A stretch of DNA of 64,000 nucleotides from Quadrisphaera sp. INWT6 (GCF_015390235.1 NZ_VUOH01000004.1:248001-312000); one strand, 5' to 3'; shown: positions 50,730-58,622, counted from the first letter of the stretch. The notes: a model not told the origin generated them from the sequence alone. Program-made: numbers and translations.

Positions 50730-50998
50730 GGGAGGCGTCCGAAGTCGGCGTAGGAGACCGCCTGGAGCACCGCGGTGGTGGCGCCGAGGTCGCTGCCGCG
50801 GTGTCCCGGCAGCAGGGCCCCGCGCACGTCGTCCATCGCCGCCGCGAGCCGCTGGCCCTCGGCGTGCGCGGCGCGCTCCGCGCCGGTCCCGACCCGGTGG
50901 TCGAGCAGGGCCAGGACCATCGGGATGCCCTCGGACTCGAGCGCGCGGTCCTGGGCCTCGCGCAGCAGCGCGAGGTGGGGGTGGGGGGTGGTCGTCAC
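50726..50998 (-). CDS. 90-aa protein equivalent to the N-terminal domain of the fused deacetylase
   Basis: 90-aa helical protein. GQRLAAAMDDVRGALLPGHR and DLGATTAVLQAVSYADFG align with GARLAARARAEWRALAAGQR and DLGVTTSVLHSLAHGEVH of the fused paralogue at 51024-52094. Alone it has no recognised family. It is translationally coupled to the deacetylase-like gene downstream by a 4-bp overlap, so the two products probably act as subunits. Confidence 0.72.
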   Translation of the reverse strand: MTTTPHPHLALLREAQDRALESEGIPMVLALLDHRVGTGAERAAHAEGQRLAAAMDDVRGALLPGHRGSDLGATTAVLQAVSYADFGRLP

Positions 50999-51023
50999 CG
51001 TCCGATCCCACCACCTCCGGCGC

Positions 51024-52094
51024 TCACGGGCGCGTGAGGCGGGTGGCGCTGATCAGGTGCGGGTACCCCGCGGCGCGGACGGCGTCGTCGTGGCGCGCGC
51101 TCATGCCCGGTCCGGAGCCGTGGAGCCACGCGAAGGCCGGCGGGGTGGCGCCGGTGAGGGCCCGCAGGCGCTGGGCGGGGTCCAGCACCTCCCGCTGGAG
51201 GTCCTCGTCGGTGGGGGTCTCCTCGATGCCGGCGTGGGAGGCGGTGTGGGGGAGCACCGCGTGGCGCTCCGCCAGGTCCGCCACCTCGTCCCAGGTCATC
51301 GCGAGCCGCGGGCCGGCCAGGTCCTCGGGCACCAGCCCGATGCTGTGCGACCGCGCGAAGAGCTCCTGCTCGGCGGCGGGGGCGTCCACGAACCCCGTGC
51401 ACACGGCGAACCACGCGCTGATGCCCAGCTCGTCGCACACGGGCGCGGCCACCGACGCCGAGGCGGCGTAGCCCTCGTAGAAGACCACGAGCGCGCCGGG
51501 GCGCGGGTCGTCGGGCCAGGCGCCGCCCGCCGTGACCGCCGCCAGCTCGACGGGCGTCCACAGCCGGTGGTGCGCGGAGAACGCCGCGAGCTCCGACCGG
51601 AGCGCCTCCCGGCGCGAGGGCGGGGTGTTGTGGAAGTTGAGCACCCGCAGCACGCGGCCCTGCTCGAAGGCGGCCAGGTGCGCCGAGAAGCCGCGGCCGT
51701 CGGCAGAGGTGCTGGTGGTGGCGCTGTGCGCGGGCCGCCGGGGTCCGGGCACCGCCCCCTCCGCCGCCCCCTCCGCCGCCCACTCGTGCACCTCGCCGTG
51801 GGCGAGCGAGTGCAGGACGCTCGTGGTGACGCCGAGGTCGTCGTCGCGCTGGCCGGCCGCCAGCGCCCGCCACTCCGCCCGGGCCCTCGCCGCGAGGCGC
51901 GCGCCGTCGGCCAGCACCGCTGCGGGCGCCGGCCGCGCGGCGACCCCGGGCGGTGGTCCGCCCAGGGCCAGCAGGGCGGCCACCCCCGGGCCCCGGGCGC
52001 CCGCCCTGGCGTGGAAGGCCCGCAGCCGCCGGAGCGCCGGCGGCGCGCCCGTGGCGGAGGCGGTGGAGGTCCTGGCGGTGGTCGTCGCGGTCAC
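51024..52094 (-). CDS. Fused N-terminal domain plus NodB-like deacetylase paralogue
   Basis: 356-aa protein combining both modules of the neighbouring gene pair. Residues about 55-105 match the 90-residue protein. Residues 135-356 match the deacetylase-like protein, with VVFYEGYAASASVAAPVC, VCTGFVD, LPHTASHAGI and FAWLHGSG. Again the first-strand acids are replaced by Glu. A Ser/Thr/Ala-rich 30-residue N-terminus precedes these. GTG 52094 is used. Tandem position and similarity show a duplication followed by fusion or fission. Confidence 0.7.
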   Translation of the reverse strand: MTATTTARTSTASATGAPPALRRLRAFHARAGARGPGVAALLALGGPPPGVAARPAPAAVLADGARLAARARAEWRALAAGQRDDDLGVTTSVLHSLAHGEVHEWAAEGAAEGAVPGPRRPAHSATTSTSADGRGFSAHLAAFEQGRVLRVLNFHNTPPSRREALRSELAAFSAHHRLWTPVELAAVTAGGAWPDDPRPGALVVFYEGYAASASVAAPVCDELGISAWFAVCTGFVDAPAAEQELFARSHSIGLVPEDLAGPRLAMTWDEVADLAERHAVLPHTASHAGIEETPTDEDLQREVLDPAQRLRALTGATPPAFAWLHGSGPGMSARHDDAVRAAGYPHLISATRLTRP

Positions 52095-52167
52095 GGCTGC
52101 CTCCGGGGGTCGCGGGCGGTGCTCGGACGCTAGGCCGGTGCCCACCGCTGCCGGGTGCGCCGCGCGC

Positions 52168-52189
52168 AGACGTCACACAGACGTCACAC
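52168..52189. repeat. Two tandem 11-bp repeats, candidate operator
   Basis: AGACGTCACAC occurs twice in immediate succession (52168-52178, 52179-52189), one helical turn each, about 110 bp upstream of the exonuclease-Lsr2 fusion gene and 75 bp upstream of the fused deacetylase gene. Each repeat contains the palindrome GACGTC. Confidence 0.5.
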
Positions 52190-52294
52190 GAGCACCGGGT
52201 TGCGCGTTCTGCTCCGCCGGGGTGCGAGGTCGGCCAGACTCGACGCAAGGGTCCGCTGGGGCGGACGTGACGGGCGATGCCGGAGGGGTGTGCT

Positions 52295-53884
52295 GTGGGT
52301 GTGCTGGACCGTCTGACGAGGCGCCTCGACGGCTCCCGCCGCTTCTCCGTGGTCGCCACCGGCGCCGGGAGCACCCCCGCCGGCGTCGCCGTCATGCCGT
52401 TCGCGCTGCGTCCCGCTGCCGTGACCGCCCTCGGCGCCGCCGACCGCAGCGCCGGCGCCACCACCGAGCAGCTGGCCGTGCTGCGCGCCGGCCAGACCGG
52501 CGTCCTGACCGCGGTCATGAGCAGCGTGCCCACCGCGCCCACCACCCTGTCCGCCGCTGCGGCAGCGGCCCCCGAGCGCACCGGCGGCTACGCCGTCGTC
52601 GACGTCGTCACCAGCGGCATGTCGCCTGAGCTAGACCGCGTCGTCGAGCTGGCCGTCGTCCGCCTCGACGAGGACGGCGCCGTCGTCTCCGAGTGGAGCT
52701 CCCTGCTGCGGCCCTCCGTGGTCGCGGTCGCCCCGGGCGCCCCCACCGACCTGGTCGGCCTCGCGCGCACCGCCGGCGTCACCGTCGAGGAGCTCTCCAC
52801 CGCCCCGACCCTCGCCGACGTCGCCGCCGAGGTGGTCGACGCCCTCGCGGGCCGCGTGCTGGTGGCCCACGGCGCGGCCGCCGACCTGGCCTTCCTGCGG
52901 GCCGAGCTGGGCGCCGCCGGCGTCGAGCTGCCCGCGGTGCCGGTGCTGTGCACCCTCGAGTCGAGCTGGCGGCACCTGCCCGCCCTCTCGCGCCGCCGCC
53001 TGGCCGACTGCTGCGCCGCCGCCGGCGTCGCCCTCGACGGCGTGCCCACCGCCCTGACCGACGCGCGCGCCGCCGCCGGGCTCCTCCAGCGCTACCTGGC
53101 CCGCTCGGGCGAGCGGGGCGAGGCGCAGAGCGGGCTCCTCGCGCGCGCCGCCGCCGTGGTCTGGCCCGACGTCGAGCTGCCGCCGCTGAGCTCGGCCGCT
53201 CCCCGCGAGGGGGCGCAGCCGTCGCTGGCCGGGGAGCCGGGCCGCCTGGCCGTGGTGCTGGAGGCGCTGCCCCTCGACGGCCCCGGGCTGCCGCTGCCCG
53301 CCGTCGCCGGGCACGTGGAGCTGCTCGCGGCGGCGCTGGCCGCCGGGCCCCTCGACGACGACGCCGCCCGTGCGCTGGCCCTCCTCGCCGATGCCGCGAA
53401 CCTCACCCGCGCCCAGGTGCGCGCCGCCTCCCGCGGCGTGGTCCTGGCGCTCGCCGGCGCGGTGGGCCGGGAGCCCACCGCCGGTGCGGCCGAGCGCGAG
53501 GAGCTGCTGACCGCGGCGCGCGTGCTGGCGGTGGACGTCGACGACGTGCTCGCCGCCCTCACCGCCGCTGCGGTCGCCACGGGCGCGGTGCCGGTCGTCA
53601 CCGGCGTCACGGTCACCGCCCCTGCGGGAGAGGCCACCTCGCCGTTCGCCACCTCCGGGGCCACCCGTGACCTCGAGGCGGCGCTCGCCCGCGCCGGAGC
53701 GGCGGCGGCCCGCGTCCCCGCCCCCCGGGTCAGTGCCCCCACCAGTGCCCCCGGCCGGCTGGACCTCACCGACGCCGGGTCCCGCGCCGCCGTGCGCGCC
53801 TGGGCCCGCCAGAACGGCATCGAGGTCAGCGACCGCGGCAAGCTGTCGCGCTCCGTGGTCCAGGCCTACGAGGCCGCCCGCTGA
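52295..53884 (+). CDS. Degenerate DEDDh exonuclease-like protein with C-terminal Lsr2 DNA-binding domain
   Basis: 529-aa protein. Residues about 98-270 form a DnaQ-like exonuclease fold, but the first motif reads AVVDVVTSGMS (Val in place of the catalytic Glu) and the last reads GVPTALTDARAA (no catalytic His). The middle Asp (AHGAAADLAFL) and final Asp remain. A long Ala-rich helical middle follows, and the last 35 residues (RAWARQNGIEVSDRGKL) match the Lsr2 C-terminal minor-groove DNA-binding domain. So it may be a DNA-binding, non-catalytic protein. GTG 52295 has GGAGGGG 6-7 nt upstream. Confidence 0.82.
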   Translation: MGVLDRLTRRLDGSRRFSVVATGAGSTPAGVAVMPFALRPAAVTALGAADRSAGATTEQLAVLRAGQTGVLTAVMSSVPTAPTTLSAAAAAAPERTGGYAVVDVVTSGMSPELDRVVELAVVRLDEDGAVVSEWSSLLRPSVVAVAPGAPTDLVGLARTAGVTVEELSTAPTLADVAAEVVDALAGRVLVAHGAAADLAFLRAELGAAGVELPAVPVLCTLESSWRHLPALSRRRLADCCAAAGVALDGVPTALTDARAAAGLLQRYLARSGERGEAQSGLLARAAAVVWPDVELPPLSSAAPREGAQPSLAGEPGRLAVVLEALPLDGPGLPLPAVAGHVELLAAALAAGPLDDDAARALALLADAANLTRAQVRAASRGVVLALAGAVGREPTAGAAEREELLTAARVLAVDVDDVLAALTAAAVATGAVPVVTGVTVTAPAGEATSPFATSGATRDLEAALARAGAAAARVPAPRVSAPTSAPGRLDLTDAGSRAAVRAWARQNGIEVSDRGKLSRSVVQAYEAAR

Positions 53885-53897
53885 CCGTCGGCGCCCC

Positions 53898-54758
53898 TCA
53901 GCCCTCTCCCGTCTGAGCGGTGTCGACCAGCTCGCGCAGCTCGGCGAGCGCCCGCACCGCGCCGCTGACCACCGCGACGGCCACCAGCGCCTCGCCCCGG
54001 TCGGTCACCACGGCCGGCCGGCCCGCCGTCGGCGGCAGCAGCGGCGCCAGCGCCGCCCGGAGCCGCAGGCCCGCGTAGGGCGCGAGGTCGGGGTCGAGCA
54101 GCACCTGCTGCACCACCTGCGGTCGCGGTCCCCTCAGGCAGCGGCGCAGCGCACCGGCACCCACCGCGGTGGCCAGGGCCGCTGCGGCCTCGTGGTGCCC
54201 GTCGTCGTAGGCGTCCAGCGCCGCCCGCGCGAGGCGCTTGTCGTCGGCGAGCTCCCCGTGCCGCACCCCGCGCAGCGCGTCGCGGCAGTCGGCGAGCACG
54301 TCGCCCTCCCGCGCGAGCAGCACGCGGAGGCGCTCCGCGCGGTCGCCCGCGGCGAGCAGCGCGCTGACGACGCCGGCGCGCGGCACCCCCACCAGGGGGA
54401 TCCCCTCGGCGGTGACCACCCGCTCGACGACGGCGGGGTCGGCGTGGGCGGGCAGGGTCGCGGGCGGGTCGTGGCGCAGCTGCTCCAGGGCCGACCAGAA
54501 CGCCGGGCCCCACGCGGAGACGTCGACCCGCGGCGCCACCCGCGCGACCCCGGCCCGCGCCAGCAGACCGCTGACGTCGAAGCGCGGGGCGCTCACCACC
54601 GGCGGGGCGGGCGGAGCGGGCGCGGTCTCGGGCTGCTGCCCAGGCTGCTCGTCGGGCTCCTCGTCCGGTCCGGGGGCGCCGATGCCGCGGAGGAGTCCGG
54701 GGTCGACCCCGCGGCGCAGCGCGGCGAGCATCCGCCGCGCGTCGTCCTCAGCGGTCAC
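53898..54758 (-). CDS. Conserved-looking hypothetical protein, helical
   Basis: 286-aa protein of unknown function. A Pro/Glu-rich segment (residues 25-60) separates a short N-terminus (DDARRMLAALRRGVDPGLLR) from a mostly helical body with repeated Ala/Leu/Arg helices (LRVLLAREGDVLADCRDALR, GALRRCLRGPRPQVVQQVLL). No catalytic motif seen. GTG 54758 has TAGCGT exactly 6 nt upstream. It converges on the exonuclease-Lsr2 gene with 13 bp between stops and is divergent from the DUF429 gene. Confidence 0.7.
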   Translation of the reverse strand: MTAEDDARRMLAALRRGVDPGLLRGIGAPGPDEEPDEQPGQQPETAPAPPAPPVVSAPRFDVSGLLARAGVARVAPRVDVSAWGPAFWSALEQLRHDPPATLPAHADPAVVERVVTAEGIPLVGVPRAGVVSALLAAGDRAERLRVLLAREGDVLADCRDALRGVRHGELADDKRLARAALDAYDDGHHEAAAALATAVGAGALRRCLRGPRPQVVQQVLLDPDLAPYAGLRLRAALAPLLPPTAGRPAVVTDRGEALVAVAVVSGAVRALAELRELVDTAQTGEG

Positions 54759-54786
54759 CCCGCGACGCTAGTGGCAGGCTCGCGGG

Positions 54787-55500
54787 GTGCAGGGGCGGGT
54801 GCTGGGTGCCGACGTGTGGGACGGCCGCTGGGTCGGGGTCGTCCTCGAGGAGGGGGCCGCCCCGCGGGCGCTGGTGGCGCCGACGGTCGCCGAGCTGGTC
54901 GCGCGCGCGGAGGACGGCGGCCCGCCGCTCGCCGTCGTCGGGCTCGACATCCCGGTCGGGCTGCAGGACGACGCGCCGCGCGCCGCTGACCTGGCCGCCC
55001 GCCGGGTGCTGGGGCCGCGGGCGTCGTCGGTGTTCGCGACGCCGGTGCGGGCCGCGCTGGTGGCTCCCGACCACGCCGAGGCGGTGCGGGTGTCGCGGGC
55101 CGCGATCGGCGCCGGCGTCAGCGTGCAGGCCTACGGCCTGCGGCACCGGGTGCTGGAGGTCGACGGCTGGGTGCGGGCCGTCGGGGCCGAGGGCGCGGGC
55201 GGGCGGCGCGTCGTGGAGGTGCACCCGGAGGTGTCGTTCGCCGCGATGGACGGCGGTCGTCCACTGGCGGCGCGGAAGAAGAGCTGGGCGGGGGCGGTGC
55301 GGCGGCGCTCGCTGCTCGCCGCGCACGGCGTCGTCCTGCCCGACGAGCTGGGGGAGGCCGGGGCTGCGGCGGTCGACGACGTGCTCGACGCCGCCGCCGT
55401 CGCGTGGACCGCCCGCCGCGTCGCCCGCGGCGAGGCGCGCTCGCTGCCCGACCCGCCCGAGCGCACCCCCGACGGCTGGGACGCGGCCATCTGGACCTGA
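54787..55500 (+). CDS. DUF429 family protein (predicted RNase H-fold nuclease)
   Basis: 237-aa protein. LGADVWDGRWVGVVLEEG, VVGLDIPVGLQDDAPRAADL, RRVLGPRASSVFATPVRAAL and VVEVHPEVSFAAMDG are typical DUF429 motifs, with candidate catalytic acids Asp (ADVW), Asp (GLDIP), Glu (VEVHPE) and Asp near the end (VDDVLDAAAVAWTA). Predicted nuclease; no proven function. GTG 54787 has CAGGCT exactly 6 nt upstream, facing the TAGCGT box of the divergent gene across 28 bp. Confidence 0.85.
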   Translation: MQGRVLGADVWDGRWVGVVLEEGAAPRALVAPTVAELVARAEDGGPPLAVVGLDIPVGLQDDAPRAADLAARRVLGPRASSVFATPVRAALVAPDHAEAVRVSRAAIGAGVSVQAYGLRHRVLEVDGWVRAVGAEGAGGRRVVEVHPEVSFAAMDGGRPLAARKKSWAGAVRRRSLLAAHGVVLPDELGEAGAAAVDDVLDAAAVAWTARRVARGEARSLPDPPERTPDGWDAAIWT

Positions 55501-55501
55501 G

Positions 55502-56041
55502 TCAGCGGGGGAAGGCCCCGCTGTGGAAGCCGCTGACGTCCCAGTAGCCGTTCCCGTCGCTCAGCACCCCGCCCGGTGCTACCGTCCCGAGGCAGCCGAG
55601 GTCAGCGGTGGTCACCGGCGTGACCGAGCGCTTGGCGGACACCACGAAGATGCGGGTGGTGACGTTGACCGCCCGGCCGTACCCGGTCGGGTCCGGGCCC
55701 GCGCCCGAGCTGGTGCCGGCGAGGCAGAAGTCGGTCTCCGTCCTCCACACCACCGAGGCGCGCACGGTCGGCGACGTCTTCAGCACCACGCCGGCGCCGT
55801 CGAGGTCCGTCGCCGTCGGGTACCTGCCGTCGGCCAGGCCCTTGGCGTGCACCTGGGTGGCGATGTTCTTGAGGTCCGAGCGCAGCGCGGTCTCCTGCGC
55901 CTTCTGCCGCTGGTTCAGGAAGACCGGGACGGCGATCGCCGCCAGGACGCCGATGACGATCATCACCACGAGCAGCTCGACGAGCGTGAAGCCGTGGTCG
56001 TGGTGGCGCAGGCGTCGCGGTGCGTGGTGCTGGGGTCTCAC
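55502..56041 (-). CDS. Type IV pilin-like (prepilin) protein
   Basis: 179-aa prepilin. The short basic leader ends HDHG and is followed by FTLVELLVVMIVIGVLAAIA, the prepilin-peptidase site (cleavage after Gly, Phe+1, Glu+5) and N-terminal helix. RQKAQETALRSDLKNIATQV and two C-terminal cysteines (DFCLAG, DLGCLG) are typical of actinobacterial and Gram-positive type IV pilins. No prepilin peptidase, ATPase or PilC gene lies in the window, so it is an orphan here and would need machinery encoded elsewhere. GTG 56041. Confidence 0.9.
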   Translation of the reverse strand: MRPQHHAPRRLRHHDHGFTLVELLVVMIVIGVLAAIAVPVFLNQRQKAQETALRSDLKNIATQVHAKGLADGRYPTATDLDGAGVVLKTSPTVRASVVWRTETDFCLAGTSSGAGPDPTGYGRAVNVTTRIFVVSAKRSVTPVTTADLGCLGTVAPGGVLSDGNGYWDVSGFHSGAFPR

Positions 56042-56113
56042 CCCGCACGCATCGGCACGCCCGGGCGTTCACAGACGTTCGGACAGGCGACGATCTTCGT
56101 CCCCCGCGGGGGA

Positions 56114-56572
56114 TCACCCGGGCGGAGCAGCCGCGCGTCCGCCGATCGCCAGGCACAGGTCGCGCAGCACGAGCAGCTGCTCGTCGTCCAGGTGCTCCCC
56201 GAGGGCGGCGGCGATGGACGCCGCGTGGCGGCGCCCCACCTCCCGCTGCACCGCGAGCCCGGTGTCGGTGAGCACCAGCACCACGCCGCGCCGGTCGGCG
56301 GGGTCGGGCTCGCGGGCCAGCAGCCCCCGCGCCACGAGCCTGTCGACCAGCCGGCTCAGCGACGGCTGCGGCAGCAGCACCGCCTCGGCGAGCGCCCCCA
56401 GCCGGGAGCGCCCGCCGTCGGCGGAGCTGAGGGAGTAGAGCACGTCGTACTCGCGCAGGCCGACGCCGTGCTCCGGGGCCCAGACGTCCTGCTCGCCGAA
56501 CCGCCGGATCAGCGAGGCCTGGGTGCGGAAGAGCGCCTCCCAGGCCTCGACCGCCAGCCTCGTGCTGGTCAT
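56114..56572 (-). CDS. MarR-family transcriptional regulator
   Basis: 152-aa MarR protein. WEALFRTQASLIRRFGEQDV, REYDVLYSLSSADGGRSRLG, LAEAVLLPQPSLSRLVDRLV (recognition helix) and GLLAREPDPADRRGVVLVLT (wing) are all present. It follows the LLM oxidoreductase gene by 7 bp, so it is cotranscribed and probably autoregulated through the palindrome at 57707-57730. The ligand is unknown. Confidence 0.92.
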   Translation of the reverse strand: MTSTRLAVEAWEALFRTQASLIRRFGEQDVWAPEHGVGLREYDVLYSLSSADGGRSRLGALAEAVLLPQPSLSRLVDRLVARGLLAREPDPADRRGVVLVLTDTGLAVQREVGRRHAASIAAALGEHLDDEQLLVLRDLCLAIGGRAAAPPG

Positions 56573-56579
56573 CGGCCGG

Positions 56580-57677
56580 TCACGCCTGCTGGCGGGCCTG
56601 CTCGCGGGTGGCGACGCGGCTCGCGTGGCTGGGCGGGTCGCTCGGCACGCCGGCGGGGCGCCGCGCCTCCATCTCCTTGCGGAGCACCGGCACGACCTCC
56701 TCGCCGAGCAGGTCGATCTGCTCCAGCACCGTCTTCAGCGGCAGACCGGCGTGGTCGACCAGGAAGAGCTGGCGCTGGTAGTCGCCGAAGAACTCCTGGA
56801 AGGTCAGCGTCTTCTCGATGACCTGCTCGGGGGTCCCGACGGTCAGGGGCGTCTGGCGCGCGAAGTCCTCCAGCGACGGCCCGTTGCCGTACACCGGCGC
56901 CACGTCGAAGTACGGGCGGAACTCCCGCACGGCGTCCTGGCTGTTCTTGCGCATGAACACGTGGCCGCCCAGCCCCACCACCGCGGTGCTGCCCGGCCCG
57001 TGGCCGTGGTGCTCCCAGCGCTCGCGGTAGAGGTTGATCAGCCGGATGTAGTGCTCCTTCGGCCAGAAGATGTTGTTGGCGAAGTAGCCGTCACCGAAGT
57101 AGGCGGCGATCTCGGCGACCTCGGGGGTCCGGATCGAGCCGTGCCACACGAAGGGCGCGACACCGTCGAGCGGGCGCGGGGTGGCGGTGAACTGGTGCAG
57201 CGGGTTGCGGAACTGGCCCTGCCAGTCGACGGGGGAGTCCTCGTCCCACAGGCGGCGCAGCAGTTGGTAGTTCTCGACCGTCAGCTCCACCGAGGCGCGC
57301 GGGTCCTTGCCGAAGGCGGAGTACCCGGCCATGGAGTTGCCGCGGCCGAACATCACGTCGGCGCGGTCGTCGGAGAGCAGCTGCAGGGTGGCGTAGTCCT
57401 CGGCGAGCTTCACCGGGTCGTTGGTGGTGATGTGCGCGATGGACGTCGACAGGCGGATGCGCGAGGTCCGGCCCGCGATGTAGCCCAGCACCGTGGTGGG
57501 GCTCGAGGTGACGAAGCCCGTCTCGTGGTGCTCACCGGTGGCGAAGACGTCTAGGCCGGCGGCCTCGGCGTGCTGGGCGATGGTCACCAGCGACTTCATC
57601 TTCTCGACGTCGTCCGGGACCCGTCCGGTGTGCGGGTCGGGGGTCTGGTCGGCCACGGTGAACACGCCGAACTGCAC
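56580..57677 (-). CDS. LLM-class flavin-dependent oxidoreductase
   Basis: 365-aa luciferase-like enzyme. MQFGVFTVADQTPDPHTG, VFATGEHHETGFVTSSPTTV, RLSTSIAHITTNDPVKLAED and ADVMFGRGNSMAGYSAFGKD are characteristic of a group of FMN-dependent LLM enzymes; PLTVGTPEQVIEKTLTFQEF and the tail are standard. Oxidation of an unknown small molecule, perhaps a xenobiotic given the MarR partner. GTG 57677 has AGGAGG about 6 nt upstream, one of the few clear Shine-Dalgarno sites in the window, consistent with a leadered, operator-controlled mRNA. Confidence 0.9.
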   Translation of the reverse strand: MQFGVFTVADQTPDPHTGRVPDDVEKMKSLVTIAQHAEAAGLDVFATGEHHETGFVTSSPTTVLGYIAGRTSRIRLSTSIAHITTNDPVKLAEDYATLQLLSDDRADVMFGRGNSMAGYSAFGKDPRASVELTVENYQLLRRLWDEDSPVDWQGQFRNPLHQFTATPRPLDGVAPFVWHGSIRTPEVAEIAAYFGDGYFANNIFWPKEHYIRLINLYRERWEHHGHGPGSTAVVGLGGHVFMRKNSQDAVREFRPYFDVAPVYGNGPSLEDFARQTPLTVGTPEQVIEKTLTFQEFFGDYQRQLFLVDHAGLPLKTVLEQIDLLGEEVVPVLRKEMEARRPAGVPSDPPSHASRVATREQARQQA

Positions 57678-57706
57678 GGTCTGCCTCCTGGAGCGGGATG
57701 AGCGGC

Positions 57707-57730
57707 AAGTCTATGCATGTGCATGGACTT
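57707..57730. promoter_or_regulatory. 24-bp palindrome, candidate MarR operator
   Basis: Arms AAGTCTATGCA and TGCATGGACTT are inverted repeats matching at 10 of 11 positions around a central TG. The site is 30-53 bp upstream of the LLM start codon and is AT-richer than its surroundings. MarR dimers bind such 20-24-bp palindromes over promoters. Confidence 0.7.
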
Positions 57731-57774
57731 CGGGCTCAACCGCCCCGCGGTCGGGGGTGTTCCCCCGGCCCCGC

Positions 57775-57853
57775 GTCCCGCCGAGCATGCACGAGTCCGC
57801 CCACTGGCTTCGTCCCTGCACGGCCGCAGTCCCTTGTGCATGCCCGACGGCAC
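57775..57853. repeat. 79-bp palindromic element, copy 3
   Basis: Left arm 57775-57800 (core CCGAGCATGCACGAG) and right arm ending at 57853 (core TTGTGCATGCCCGACGG) match the arms of the elements at 10751 and 11731; only the centre differs. It lies between the MarR operator and a short, possibly decayed open frame. Confidence 0.7.
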
Positions 57854-57876
57854 ACCCACCCGGGATGATCGGCCCC

Positions 57877-58041
57877 GTGAGCGACGACGGCGCGTACGTG
57901 AGCCACCTGGAGATCAGCGTCGACACCCGCGTGCCGGTCGAGCTCCAGGTGCAGGCGTGCACGAGTCGGTCGTCGAGCGGATGCTGGGTGAGGGCCGTGA
58001 CGCCGGGCGGGCAGAACCGACCTGAGCACCCCCGCTCATGA
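57877..58041 (+). other. Possible small or decayed protein gene in a 420-bp gap
   Basis: The region 57678-58097 has no established gene; it holds the operator, palindrome copy 3 and this open frame. From GTG 57877 it reads SDDGAYVSHLEISVDTRVPV then ELQVQACTSR. In the next frame the sequence HESVVERMLGEGRDAGRAE ends at a stop near 58025 and looks more protein-like, so a one-base indel near 57960 may join them into about 50 residues. No family recognised; it could equally be noncoding. Confidence 0.3.
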
Positions 58042-58097
58042 GCCGAGCCGGACTTCCGCCCGTCCGACGTCACGACCGGAAGCGTCAGCGCCCCGCG

Positions 58098-58622
58098 TCA
58101 CCGCCGCAGGGCGCGCTGCACGTGCTCGACGACGGCGCCGGCGGCGGCCTCCACCTGGTCCAGGCACTCCTCGAAGTCGCGGAGGTCGCCGTACCAGGGG
58201 TCGGCGACGTCGAGGGCCCGCCCCTCCTGGCCCGCGGCGGCGGGGTCGAACGAGCGGTACATCCGCACCTTCTCCGAGGCCCGGGGTGCGATCCGCAGCA
58301 GGGCGCGCTGGTGCGCCGTCGTCATGGCGAGCACCAGGTCGCTGTGCTCGACGTCGCCGGCGCTGACCTGGCGCGCGCGGTGTGCCTCCGGGGAGGCCGC
58401 CGGCTCGACGTCGTACCCGGCGTCCTCCAGCACCTTCCGGGCGCGCCGGTCGACCGGGTTGCCCTCCTCCTCGGAGGTCGTGCCGGTCGACTCCACGACC
58501 ACCTCGTCGGGCCCGAGCCCCGCCTCGTCGAGCCGGCGCCGCAGCACCACCTCAGCCATGGGGGAGCGGCAGATGTTGCCGGTGCAGACGGTCATGACGC
58601 GGTACGGGGCGCTCGGGGTCAC
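58098..58622 (-). CDS. Low-molecular-weight protein-tyrosine phosphatase
   Basis: 174-aa LMW-PTP/arsenate-reductase fold. The P-loop VCTGNICRSPMAE has the C-x5-R-S signature, and the general-acid region is VADPWYGDLRDFEECLDQVE (Asp-Pro-Trp-Tyr). DLVLAMTTAHQRALLRIAP is also typical. It removes phosphate from phosphotyrosine proteins. GTG 58622 overlaps the stop of the dihydroxyacetone kinase gene (GTGA), so the two are translationally coupled; this pairing is unusual. It gives a 10-residue lead before the P-loop strand. Confidence 0.92.
   Translation of the reverse strand: MTPSAPYRVMTVCTGNICRSPMAEVVLRRRLDEAGLGPDEVVVESTGTTSEEEGNPVDRRARKVLEDAGYDVEPAASPEAHRARQVSAGDVEHSDLVLAMTTAHQRALLRIAPRASEKVRMYRSFDPAAAGQEGRALDVADPWYGDLRDFEECLDQVEAAAGAVVEHVQRALRR

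Noticed and set aside
57877-58041. Ribbon-helix-helix antitoxin in the MarR-phosphatase gap
   Set aside because: Only about 50 residues, apparently frame-broken, with no toxin gene next to it and no clear family motif.
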